A stretch of 53,737 nt of DNA, taken from assembly GCA_001898935.1 (NCBI GenBank), contig MKVT01000032.1, forward strand, positions 1 through 53,737, written 5' to 3'. Made by a program: the position numbers and the translations under genes. This DNA is from Paludibacter sp. 47-17 (GTDB lineage: Bacteria; Bacteroidota; Bacteroidia; Bacteroidales; Paludibacteraceae). Position 1 is the first letter of the stretch, and the number at the start of each line of letters is the position of its first letter. Below the pieces are notes generated by a model. It made no database searches and had not been told where the DNA came from. It worked only from the letters and a program-made list of their open reading frames with translations. This document shows positions 46,605 to 53,737 of this stretch, piece after piece.

Positions 46605-47153
46605 ATGCCCATGAAAGAACTCGAATTACAGAAAGCCTTTATGCTCCTCGAGCCGGGGCCGGTAACAATGATAAGCACATCCCATGAAGGGAAACATAAC
46701 CTGATGACTATCTCATGGACGATGGTTATGGATTTTACGCCGAGGTTCGCACTGCTTACAGGGTCGTGGAACTATTCCTGCGAAGCGTTACTAAAGACGA
46801 AAGAGTGCGTCATTGGGATTGCTACAGCTGACCTCGTGGACACCATCCTTGATGTGGGAACTACAACGGGCAGAAAGATAGATAAATTCGCCCAATTTGG
46901 CCTTACGCCACTTCCTGCCTCGCATGTCAGTGCCCCGCTCATCAAGGAATGCTATGCGAATATAGAGTGCCGTGTGGTGGATTACATCGAACAGCACAGT
47001 ATCTTTGTGTTGGACGGGGTGAAAGCTTGGATAGATGAAGACCGCAAGGAAAAGCGCATTTTGCACGCACGTGGCGATGGTATATTTATTGCTGATGGTG
47101 AGATATTCGAGCGCAGGGAAAAGATGGGAGACAAATTGCCTCCCGGAGTGTGA
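46605..47153 (+). CDS. Flavin reductase-like FMN-binding protein
   Basis: 182 aa with the split-barrel flavoprotein pattern: MLLEPGPVTMISTSHEGKHN, MTISWTMVMDFTPRFALLTG, the SWNYSCEALLKTKECVIGIA stretch, and IECRVVDYIEQHSIFVLDGV. These proteins bind FMN and reduce flavin or act as small oxidoreductases. The gene lies on the plus strand inside a minus-strand transfer cluster with its own promoter, so it is cargo. Its substrate cannot be inferred. The following zinc-ribbon gene starts 37 bases later and may share its transcript. Confidence 0.82.
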   Translation: MPMKELELQKAFMLLEPGPVTMISTSHEGKHNLMTISWTMVMDFTPRFALLTGSWNYSCEALLKTKECVIGIATADLVDTILDVGTTTGRKIDKFAQFGLTPLPASHVSAPLIKECYANIECRVVDYIEQHSIFVLDGVKAWIDEDRKEKRILHARGDGIFIADGEIFERREKMGDKLPPGV

Positions 47154-47190
47154 TTTAAGGAAAACAAAAACAGTATCTTACTTTTATCCG

Positions 47191-47721
47191 ATGGCAAAGA
47201 AGAAACGGCAAGGGCATTACTGCAAAATATGTGGGGAGATTAAAGCCAATGAAAAATTCAGTGGCAAAGGACACGCTGAACACATTTGCAAGTCCTGCCA
47301 ATCAAAACATGCTGATAAACAGGTAGATATAATACGTTTTCCAAATGTGGATGAGCCGTTGGAAAAAGATTACGATGATATCCTTGATTACACGGATATA
47401 GATGCACTTCCGATATTTTCCGAGAAAAAGAAGTTTACCGAACTTGACAATTATGAAAAAATGTTGCTTCGGGATTATATCCGTTCAGCAATCATTGAGC
47501 ATTGGGAGTATTTAAACATATGCCCAAATGAACAGGACTTGATTGAAATAAGAAAACGAATGATGCGTGTGGTGGAAGATGAATGGCATATCCTATTGAA
47601 GAATGATGCCATACTAAGAAAATTCTTTCAGGACAATGCGGCGGTTGCAATCAATAAATTAGAAAAGAAAACAGAGGATAGTCCTGAAAAAAATAACTAC
47701 CCCCTGTCTTCACTTGATTAA
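47191..47721 (+). CDS. Zinc-ribbon protein, unknown function
   Basis: The start is ATG 47191 (176 aa); the upstream open frame overlaps the flavin reductase and looks random. The N-terminus carries CKICGEIKANEKFSGKGHAE followed by HICKSCQ, two CxxC knuckles resembling those of small HNH-associated or translation-linked zinc proteins, but no HNH motif follows. The rest is acidic and helical (EHWEYLNICPNEQDLIEIRK). It ends 7 bases before the convergent mobC gene. The function is unknown. Confidence 0.65.
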   Translation: MAKKKRQGHYCKICGEIKANEKFSGKGHAEHICKSCQSKHADKQVDIIRFPNVDEPLEKDYDDILDYTDIDALPIFSEKKKFTELDNYEKMLLRDYIRSAIIEHWEYLNICPNEQDLIEIRKRMMRVVEDEWHILLKNDAILRKFFQDNAAVAINKLEKKTEDSPEKNNYPLSSLD

Positions 47722-47728
47722 CTTATCT

Positions 47729-49738
47729 TTACTCCCCCTGCTGTAACAAATGAGCCAATGCAGGGTCGTCCTTAATACGTTGCAATTCTTCAGCGACAAT
47801 CTGTTTGGTTTCGGCTTTGATACGGTCGTAATTCGCCTTAATCATCTCTTTCATGTGATTTACACCGTTCTCGTCCGTAAAATCGGTAATTACAGGAATA
47901 GATTGATAAGCCTTTGTTTCAGCCGCCACCTTCGCATTATCTACAACTATTTCGCAATGGAAAATCTTCTGCTCGATACGCTCATCGAAATTGTCGGCAA
48001 TGGCTCCGACGAACATCCCTTGCGTAAGATTTGAGATTTTGGATGCCGGTATCAGGCTATCCATTTGGGTAGATATGGATGTCGATTTGTCGTTGCGGTT
48101 GATGGTCATGGATTGGCGTTTCTGCAATACTTTTCCGAACCGGTCGGAAAGTGTTTTGGCTGTTTCGCCGACTACCTGACCGGAAAAGATATTACCAACC
48201 GTGTTCATCACGACTTTGGCTTCCTTATCGCCATAGTCCCTTGTTAATTGCGAAAAGTCCTGAAAGCCCAAAAGAACGGCAACTTTGTTGCTTCGGGCGG
48301 TGGCAATCAGGTTATCCAATCCTTTGAAATAGATAGTCGGCAGCTCGTCAATAACTACCGAACTTTTGAGTTGTCCTTTTTTGTTAATAAGTTTCACAAT
48401 ACGAGAGTTGTATAATCCCAGAGCAGCACCGTATATATTCTGTCTGTCGGGATTATTACCGACAACCAATACTTTGGGATCATCAGGATTGTTTATGTCC
48501 AACGTAAATTCGTCTCCACTCATCACCCAATAGAGTTGTGGTGAAATCATTCTCGATAAAGGAATTTTCGCCGAAGCGATTTGTCCCATCAACTGGTCGG
48601 CAGCACCTCCAAGCCATGCATCCATAAAAGGTGAGAGGTAGTTTTCTAATTCGGGATAACTCGTCAAAATCGGGAAAATATCCTCATAGCGTTTGTTCAG
48701 GAACTCTATTGCATGAGGGAAGGTGCAATACTTTCCGTCTTTATAGATGCGCAAATACCATATAATAGCGGCAAACAGGATAATCGGAGATTCCACAAAG
48801 AAGTCACCTTGCTTTTGCACCCACGTCTTATTGAGGTTGAGCATAATGGTGTAACTCGATTCGTAGGCATCGCTAATGTCTTCCATGAACGAAGGATTAA
48901 TCGGGTTACACCGGTGGGAACGTGCCGGGTCATCAAAGTTTATCACGTAAAACGTGGGGACTTTTTTATAGCCTGATTGATTGTTTAACAGGTGGTTATA
49001 AGCAATAATAGAGAGATCGGGAAACTTGAAATCATACACATACATCGAGAATCCTTTCTCAATTTGCTGTTTGATGTACTGATTAACAACAGCGTATGAC
49101 TTACCACTACCCGGAGTTCCCAACACGATACTGGCACGGAACGGATTTACAACGTTTATCCAACCTTTCCATTGTTTCTTTTTATACCAGAATTTGGTTG
49201 GCAGGTTCACGGAATATTCGCTCTGTAATAGCCGTGTTTCCTGCATAAAACTCTCGTTCTCAAAATTGAACACGTCGTCCATAAGATTGTTCTTCAGCAA
49301 TCGGCTCATCCATAATCCTCCAACCAACAGGAACAGATAACCTGTTGCCATTGTAAGAACATAAAACCCCGTTATTGCTGCTACGGGTAATGGCAGGTCG
49401 AGTATCCACCAGTTCATAAAGAACAGGATAAAACCGATTGTCAGAAAAACATAGATTTTCGACCAAGTGATTTTTTCCTCTTTCACACCTTTAGTTCCCA
49501 AACATGATAGGGCAAGGAAAACGACGGCGAATATTTTGGTGTAAATAATACTGCCGAACAGTCCGGCAGTGCGGTCAAAGTTCAGTAGTATCTTATCCAC
49601 TACCTTTAATATGAATCCCCATTCATGTAGTGCAAAATAACAGAACCAATAAATGTTGATCACTACGAAAATTATGCTGATTGCTCGCATAAATTCCATG
49701 ACTTTGGCAAGTCCTCTCAAATCGTCTTCTTGTTGCAT
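47729..49738 (-). CDS. mobC: Type IV coupling protein, MobC/TraG-like
   Basis: 669 aa. Membrane helices occupy the first 150 residues (ISIIFVVINIYWFCYFALHE, then IFAVVFLALSCLGTKG and WILDLPLPVAAITGFYVLTM). A VirD4/TraD-type ATPase domain follows, with Walker A VLGTPGSGKSYAVV (near 210), Walker B SSVVIDELPTIYFKGL, and LLGFQDFSQLTRDYG. It couples the relaxase-DNA complex to the conjugation channel. In CTnDOT-like elements mobC directly follows mobB; here the Hachiman genes lie between them on the other strand. An operator-like repeat precedes its promoter. Confidence 0.88.
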   Translation of the reverse strand: MQQEDDLRGLAKVMEFMRAISIIFVVINIYWFCYFALHEWGFILKVVDKILLNFDRTAGLFGSIIYTKIFAVVFLALSCLGTKGVKEEKITWSKIYVFLTIGFILFFMNWWILDLPLPVAAITGFYVLTMATGYLFLLVGGLWMSRLLKNNLMDDVFNFENESFMQETRLLQSEYSVNLPTKFWYKKKQWKGWINVVNPFRASIVLGTPGSGKSYAVVNQYIKQQIEKGFSMYVYDFKFPDLSIIAYNHLLNNQSGYKKVPTFYVINFDDPARSHRCNPINPSFMEDISDAYESSYTIMLNLNKTWVQKQGDFFVESPIILFAAIIWYLRIYKDGKYCTFPHAIEFLNKRYEDIFPILTSYPELENYLSPFMDAWLGGAADQLMGQIASAKIPLSRMISPQLYWVMSGDEFTLDINNPDDPKVLVVGNNPDRQNIYGAALGLYNSRIVKLINKKGQLKSSVVIDELPTIYFKGLDNLIATARSNKVAVLLGFQDFSQLTRDYGDKEAKVVMNTVGNIFSGQVVGETAKTLSDRFGKVLQKRQSMTINRNDKSTSISTQMDSLIPASKISNLTQGMFVGAIADNFDERIEQKIFHCEIVVDNAKVAAETKAYQSIPVITDFTDENGVNHMKEMIKANYDRIKAETKQIVAEELQRIKDDPALAHLLQQGE

Positions 49739-49766
49739 TTCTATAAAATTTTAAATGTTTGAGAAG

Positions 49767-49847
49767 CAAAATTATAGGGTATATCCGAGGTTTTGTGCGG
49801 TTTTGAAGTAGGTGGCTGCATGTGGCTTCGATTTGGCAGTATGTGGC
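49767..49847 (-). promoter_or_regulatory. Promoter and tandem operator of mobC
   Basis: On the minus strand GCCACA (49847-49842), 7 bases, AAATCG, 2 bases, GCCACA (49826-49821), then 46 bases to TAATTTTG (49774-49767). Spacing is identical to that before the DUF4099/DUF3945 gene. Confidence 0.65.
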
Positions 49848-49888
49848 GTTATATGCCTCGATGTACATTCCAAGTCAAACAAAATAAT

Positions 49889-49896
49889 TATCTTTG
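49889..49896 (+). promoter_or_regulatory. -7 box of the Hachiman operon
   Basis: TATCTTTG fits TAnnTTTG, 25 bases before the hamA ATG. No TTTG box is visible at -33. The promoter is divergent from that of mobC, and the tandem operator lies between them. Confidence 0.55.
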
Positions 49897-49921
49897 CATC
49901 TGCAAATTAGAACGATAGCAT

Positions 49922-50605
49922 ATGAGTGGATACACAATAATAGATAATCGGAAAATAGAACCGCATATCACATTTTTCCGGGTAAACCCTACTGATATAA
50001 AACTGACACTAAAAGAAGTGTTTGTTTCTTTATCCGATTTGTGCTGGATTAGTTCTTTTGATAAGGACTATCATCAAAATGCTTTTCAAGTCAGGGCAGA
50101 GGCTACAATTAATTATATTGCGGATAATATTATAAAAGACAATGCCGACAGCGTAACAAGTAGTTCGGGCGAATATGTGGTTTCTGAAATAGCCCGCAAG
50201 ACAATTATTCAAGAAATGAGTTATTTAGACATACCGTTAGCTGAATTGTTTAAAATTAAAGATGTCGGTAATCATGGATTTGATTTTTACTCTATAAATG
50301 GAAGTAAAATAATTCTTTTTGGAGAGGCTAAATATGTTGCAGGACAAAATGCATATGGAAGAGCATTAAAGCAAATTGTAAAATTTGAAAACGAGAAACA
50401 AGATCATTCTGATATTGCTGATATAGATTTATTCTGTTGCGATGTATCAAAAACAAATTTTTCTAATAATAAAAAAGGGTTTGTTGCTGCCTTTTCGTCT
50501 AAGATAATAACAACAGATATGTTAGTTGAGAATATAAAAAAGAATAAAGATTTCCAAGCGTTAAAGAAGTTTGAAGAAATAATTTGTGTAGCAGTGAATT
50601 TATGA
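49922..50605 (+). CDS. hamA: HamA, nuclease effector of Hachiman (DUF1837)
   Basis: 227 aa with the DUF1837 pattern: SSGEYVVSEIARKTIIQEMS, IPLAELFKIKDVGNHGFDFY and IILFGEAKYVAGQNAYGRAL. D121 and E135-A-K137 form a PD-(D/E)XK-type site, as in characterised HamA, which degrades DNA once released by HamB. At this length it is the short, stand-alone form. The hamB start overlaps its stop (ATGA). The pair is more AT-rich than the surrounding mob genes, in line with separate acquisition. Confidence 0.88.
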   Translation: MSGYTIIDNRKIEPHITFFRVNPTDIKLTLKEVFVSLSDLCWISSFDKDYHQNAFQVRAEATINYIADNIIKDNADSVTSSSGEYVVSEIARKTIIQEMSYLDIPLAELFKIKDVGNHGFDFYSINGSKIILFGEAKYVAGQNAYGRALKQIVKFENEKQDHSDIADIDLFCCDVSKTNFSNNKKGFVAAFSSKIITTDMLVENIKKNKDFQALKKFEEIICVAVNL

Positions 50606-52905
50606 ACGACTTGATAAAAGATATAATTGCGGGGGAAAATATTGAGGTAATATTCAAAACAGTTCTGAACGATTTGTACAGAATAGGCCCAACATCTACT
50701 ACCGATATGGAAATATTATCATACTTATTTCTATATCATCCTGTTGAGTTTGAAAAATATAAAACAGCCATTTTGAACTATATGGCAGTTTTTTATAAAA
50801 ACATTGATAGAGATTCTCTTAAAGATGTCATATTTGGTCAATACAGAAAATATATTAGAGACACCTATAACAAAGAATACACACCAATACAAGCAAGTGT
50901 TATTAAAGGAATTGACGCAAATAAATGCTTCAGTTTCTCAGCTCCTACAAGTACAGGAAAGTCATATGTATTCATGAACAAGATACAAGAATGCCAAAAT
51001 GATGTTGTTGTGGTAGTTCCTTCACGAGCGTTGATTAATGAATACTATTTGAAACTATGCGACCTTATTCAAGACAAAGCCGTTAATATTCTTACTTTTA
51101 TAGACAAAATAAATACAAAAAAATCTAAACGAAATATTTTTATAGTTACTCCTGAACGTTGCAGAGAGCTTTTTAAACAAAAAGATTTATTTAATGTAGA
51201 GTTATTTTTATTCGACGAAGCTCAATTAAGTAATGAAGATTCTAAAAGAGGATTATATTTTGACAGTATTGTTCGAAGATGCTTGAAGGCATATCCAGAT
51301 GCGACATATGTTTTCGCTCATCCATTTGTGAAAAATCCTGAATCTCAAATAGAAAAAAATCATTTTAATTCCGAAACATCATTTGCGATACGCTACACAC
51401 AAAAAAATGTAGGGCAAATGTTTTTATGCCGGGACAACAATTGGAAATTTTATCATTTTGGAATTGACACATCAATAATGGGAAGAAAAAAACGAGCTTG
51501 CAATTTTGACCCTATTGAAAAAACTATTCTAAACAATGGCTCTGTCTTATTTTACATTTCGAAATCAAAAATATACAACAAGGAGTTTCTGAAACAGTTC
51601 GATCGATACATCTCTTTATGTACAGAAATTGAAGATCCAAGAATTAACGATTACATAGAAAAAATAAAATTATATACAGGCAGTGATACCGCAATAAATA
51701 AAAACCACTACTCTCAGATGACTGCATTGTTGAAGCGTGGAATTGTAATTCATCATGGTTCATTACCTCTACAAACAAGAATCATCATAGAGCAATTTAC
51801 TAAGGAAGGTTTTTGTAGAATATGCTTTGCCACATCTACGTTAGAACAAGGAATAAATATGCCATTTGATGTCGTTTATTTAGATAGACTTGAAGCAAGC
51901 AAACCATTATCTGTTAAAAATTTAATTGGAAGGGCGGGAAGATCCACTCTTGACAATAAGTTTGACTTTGGATATGTCATCATCAATTCTCTTAATAACA
52001 GAACAAAATTCAGAGAAGTTATGACAAATGAAGAAGAATTGGACAATGTTTCAATTTTAGAAAAAGAAGACCAACAAGACGATGACTATACAGAGTTTAA
52101 AGAAGCCATTTTGAATGGAACGTTGTCTGATGAATTCAATTTAACAGAAAACGAATTAGCAAAATTATCAACAGACGATATTGAGACAATAGCAAAGAAT
52201 ATTTTAGACTCACTTTTTATCAAAGAAAACTTTATTTCATTAGATGAAATTAGAAATGATGAATATTGTAGATTGTCATTATATTCGCACTTTAAGAGTC
52301 TTTATGAAGGATATTTGGGACGAAGTCTTAATGACGGAGAGAGTAATGTTCTAAATACTGCTATTAAAATCATTATCTGGAGAGTCTATGGGAAAACATT
52401 CAAAAATATGTGTTGGTATAGGTATTCTCACGCAAGCAAATCTCATGAGAGAGATGCACGGGAAAAATCAGGAAAAGGGACAGACGATTTAATGGCTCAT
52501 TTTTTCACTGGATATAATGATATTCCTAACAAAAATTTGAATGTATTTTCGTTATTCCCGATGGGAACAAAAGCAAAAGATGTAGATTATGATATTATAA
52601 TGTACGATACTTATGATTATATTGACAAATTGATAGGTTTCAAACTCAGTGATGTATTCTATGCTACATTCTTCAAATATTTCGAAAAGACCAATGATAC
52701 GAGAGCACTTAAATTGGCAAAATATATAAAGTATGGCACTGATGAGGAACGATATATTTGGATGCTGCGGTACGGATTGTCTTTCGAAGACATAGAAGTC
52801 TTGGACAAACATATTGATAGAATCAATTCAGAAGGGATTCTATTCAAAAAAAGCATAAATGACATTACTGAAGAACAAAAGGTCGCTATTATAAGATATT
52901 TATAA
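50602..52905 (+). CDS. hamB: HamB, DEAD/DEAH-type helicase of Hachiman
   Basis: The start is ATG 50602, overlapping the hamA stop; an ORF start at 50584 lies inside hamA. 767 aa. Helicase motifs: Q-like YTPIQASV, motif I SAPTSTGKS (near 114-121), Ia VVVPSRALI, motif II FDEAQ (near 205), FATSTLEQGINMPFD and motif VI IGRAGR. A C-terminal helical part of 250 residues follows. HamB is thought to survey DNA and hold HamA inactive. The gene ends 12 bases before the convergent end of mobB. Confidence 0.88.
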   Translation: MNDLIKDIIAGENIEVIFKTVLNDLYRIGPTSTTDMEILSYLFLYHPVEFEKYKTAILNYMAVFYKNIDRDSLKDVIFGQYRKYIRDTYNKEYTPIQASVIKGIDANKCFSFSAPTSTGKSYVFMNKIQECQNDVVVVVPSRALINEYYLKLCDLIQDKAVNILTFIDKINTKKSKRNIFIVTPERCRELFKQKDLFNVELFLFDEAQLSNEDSKRGLYFDSIVRRCLKAYPDATYVFAHPFVKNPESQIEKNHFNSETSFAIRYTQKNVGQMFLCRDNNWKFYHFGIDTSIMGRKKRACNFDPIEKTILNNGSVLFYISKSKIYNKEFLKQFDRYISLCTEIEDPRINDYIEKIKLYTGSDTAINKNHYSQMTALLKRGIVIHHGSLPLQTRIIIEQFTKEGFCRICFATSTLEQGINMPFDVVYLDRLEASKPLSVKNLIGRAGRSTLDNKFDFGYVIINSLNNRTKFREVMTNEEELDNVSILEKEDQQDDDYTEFKEAILNGTLSDEFNLTENELAKLSTDDIETIAKNILDSLFIKENFISLDEIRNDEYCRLSLYSHFKSLYEGYLGRSLNDGESNVLNTAIKIIIWRVYGKTFKNMCWYRYSHASKSHERDAREKSGKGTDDLMAHFFTGYNDIPNKNLNVFSLFPMGTKAKDVDYDIIMYDTYDYIDKLIGFKLSDVFYATFFKYFEKTNDTRALKLAKYIKYGTDEERYIWMLRYGLSFEDIEVLDKHIDRINSEGILFKKSINDITEEQKVAIIRYL

Positions 52906-52917
52906 AAAGAAAACTAT

Positions 52918-53737
52918 CTACATCTGCCTGCCATACCTACGTTTTTTCTTTTTCTTGCGGCGTGGCAATGGCTGTTCCTCTTTCGGGTGATTCTCCGGCT
53001 CCGGCATAAGAACAGAGAAAAGCCCTGCGGTAACACTATTGTCAGAAGAAAAATCTTCCGATTTCTGAGTGTTGTAAACATCGGAAAGCCGGGTATCTTG
53101 TATTGGTTCTTGTGCCTGCTCCCGATTACCACCATACAAATCATTAAACACATTAGCAGAATATTCTTTACCCAATCGAGAGCCGTTCAGCACAGTTCGG
53201 GTAGTATGGTCGATAAAGGTTGCTCCATAAATCCGTCCTTCATCGTTCCGCCGGAACAATACGTCAATACCCTGCTGCCTTAGCTTCGCCCGGAACTCGC
53301 TCTCACTTTGGCATCTCTGTTTGGCTTCGGATACGGCTTTCAGGGTATGCGCTTTGAGGTTTTTAGCCTTGATGCGTTCTGTGGATGTTGCCATACGTTT
53401 TTCAAGTCCGTCATAACCGACCGACTTTCCGAAAATGGAAGATTTCAGCGGATTACCGACTTTGTTGCCTTCGCCATCCATTGCCGAATAGAGCAATCCC
53501 CGATACGGTTTCCCTTTCACTTCGTCTTGCAGTTCCTCTACATGTATGTTATAGAGGGAAAGTACCGCTTTGTATTCACCCATAGATTGAAAGTGATACA
53601 TGGATGCCAGCGGTTTGATAACCGAAGCAATCTGTTTTTTCGTAAGCCCCCGATAAACTACACGTTTTGGTATTAAATAATTATCAAGACCTTTGCTGGC
53701 AAAGTTAATATTATGATTCCAACCAGCAAAGAAGAAT
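52918..53737 (-). CDS. mobB: Relaxase MobB, C-terminal part (runs off the window)
   Basis: The frame stays open to the window end (upstream residues include YLIPKRVVYRGLTKKQIASV), so only the last 270 or so residues are seen. They contain MYHFQSMGEYKAVLSLYNI, KGKPYRGLLYSAMDGEGNKV, KAVSEAKQRCQSESEFRAKL and YGATFIDHTTRTVLNGSRLG, as in Bacteroidota MobB-type relaxases, and a very basic end (RRKKKKKRRYG). The catalytic tyrosine domain lies outside. In standard order mobC should follow directly; the Hachiman pair separates them. Confidence 0.8.
   Translation of the reverse strand, partial: FFFAGWNHNINFASKGLDNYLIPKRVVYRGLTKKQIASVIKPLASMYHFQSMGEYKAVLSLYNIHVEELQDEVKGKPYRGLLYSAMDGEGNKVGNPLKSSIFGKSVGYDGLEKRMATSTERIKAKNLKAHTLKAVSEAKQRCQSESEFRAKLRQQGIDVLFRRNDEGRIYGATFIDHTTRTVLNGSRLGKEYSANVFNDLYGGNREQAQEPIQDTRLSDVYNTQKSEDFSSDNSVTAGLFSVLMPEPENHPKEEQPLPRRKKKKKRRYGRQM

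Overview
The window is from a Bacteroidota genome, most likely order Bacteroidales. Three things point there: promoters of the TTTG / TAnnTTTG type, CTnDOT-like mobilisation genes (RteC, DUF3408, DUF1896, DUF3945/DUF4099, MobA/MobB/MobC types), and an ECF sigma/FecR/TonB-receptor set. There is no rRNA, tRNA or clear housekeeping locus. Almost everything is accessory DNA: parts of two related conjugative elements loaded with defence and metal-resistance cargo.

Region A (1-11.5 kb) is a decayed conjugative transposon. It has an AraC-family C-terminal piece, a frameshifted RteC-like locus, an orphan MobA accessory protein with a possible oriT, and two frameshifted DUF3408 transfer genes. A defence operon on the minus strand follows (9131 to 3333, one strong promoter): RloA, RloB, a cGAS/DncV-like nucleotidyltransferase (CD-NTase) with a one-base frameshift, the E1-E2 ligase Cap2, and a Cap3-type JAMM peptidase fused to a DUF6602-like PD-(D/E)XK domain. 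It reads as a type II CBASS locus whose only visible effector candidate is the Cap3 tail, joined to an RloAB pair. A C-terminally truncated tyrosine integrase closes the region, so broken mobile-element genes flank the island on both sides.

Region B (11.5-27.6 kb) is a metal cassette. A non-coding stretch carries an 18-bp perfect inverted repeat and a leader RNA that can form competing pseudoknot and terminator pairings. After a DHFR-like pseudogene come an ECF sigma factor, FecR, a TonB receptor with a His-rich loop, a His-rich lipoprotein, two paralogous His-rich exported proteins, a PAP2 phosphatase, a Fur-family regulator, a complete CusBA/CzcCBA-type RND efflux system and a P1B ATPase of Zn/Cd type. 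The genes appear to sense, take up, bind and export a divalent metal.

Region C (27.6-53.7 kb) is the body of a second conjugative element: RteC, two HTH proteins around a primase-helicase, a giant methylase/SNF2 helicase, DUF1896, TopB, DUF4099/DUF3945, MobC and the end of MobB. Two defence inserts interrupt it. One is a three-gene operon of an N6-adenine methylase, a PD-(D/E)XK protein and a RES-domain NAD-degrading protein with a cysteine-rich N-terminus (31.5-36.4 kb), which I do not recognise as a described system. The other is a Hachiman pair (HamA-HamB, 49.9-52.9 kb) wedged between mobC and mobB.

A motif GCCACA-N7-AAATCG-N2-GCCACA occurs upstream of three transfer-gene promoters in both elements with nearly fixed geometry. 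It is probably a shared operator. All family calls come from reading motifs; no database search was possible.
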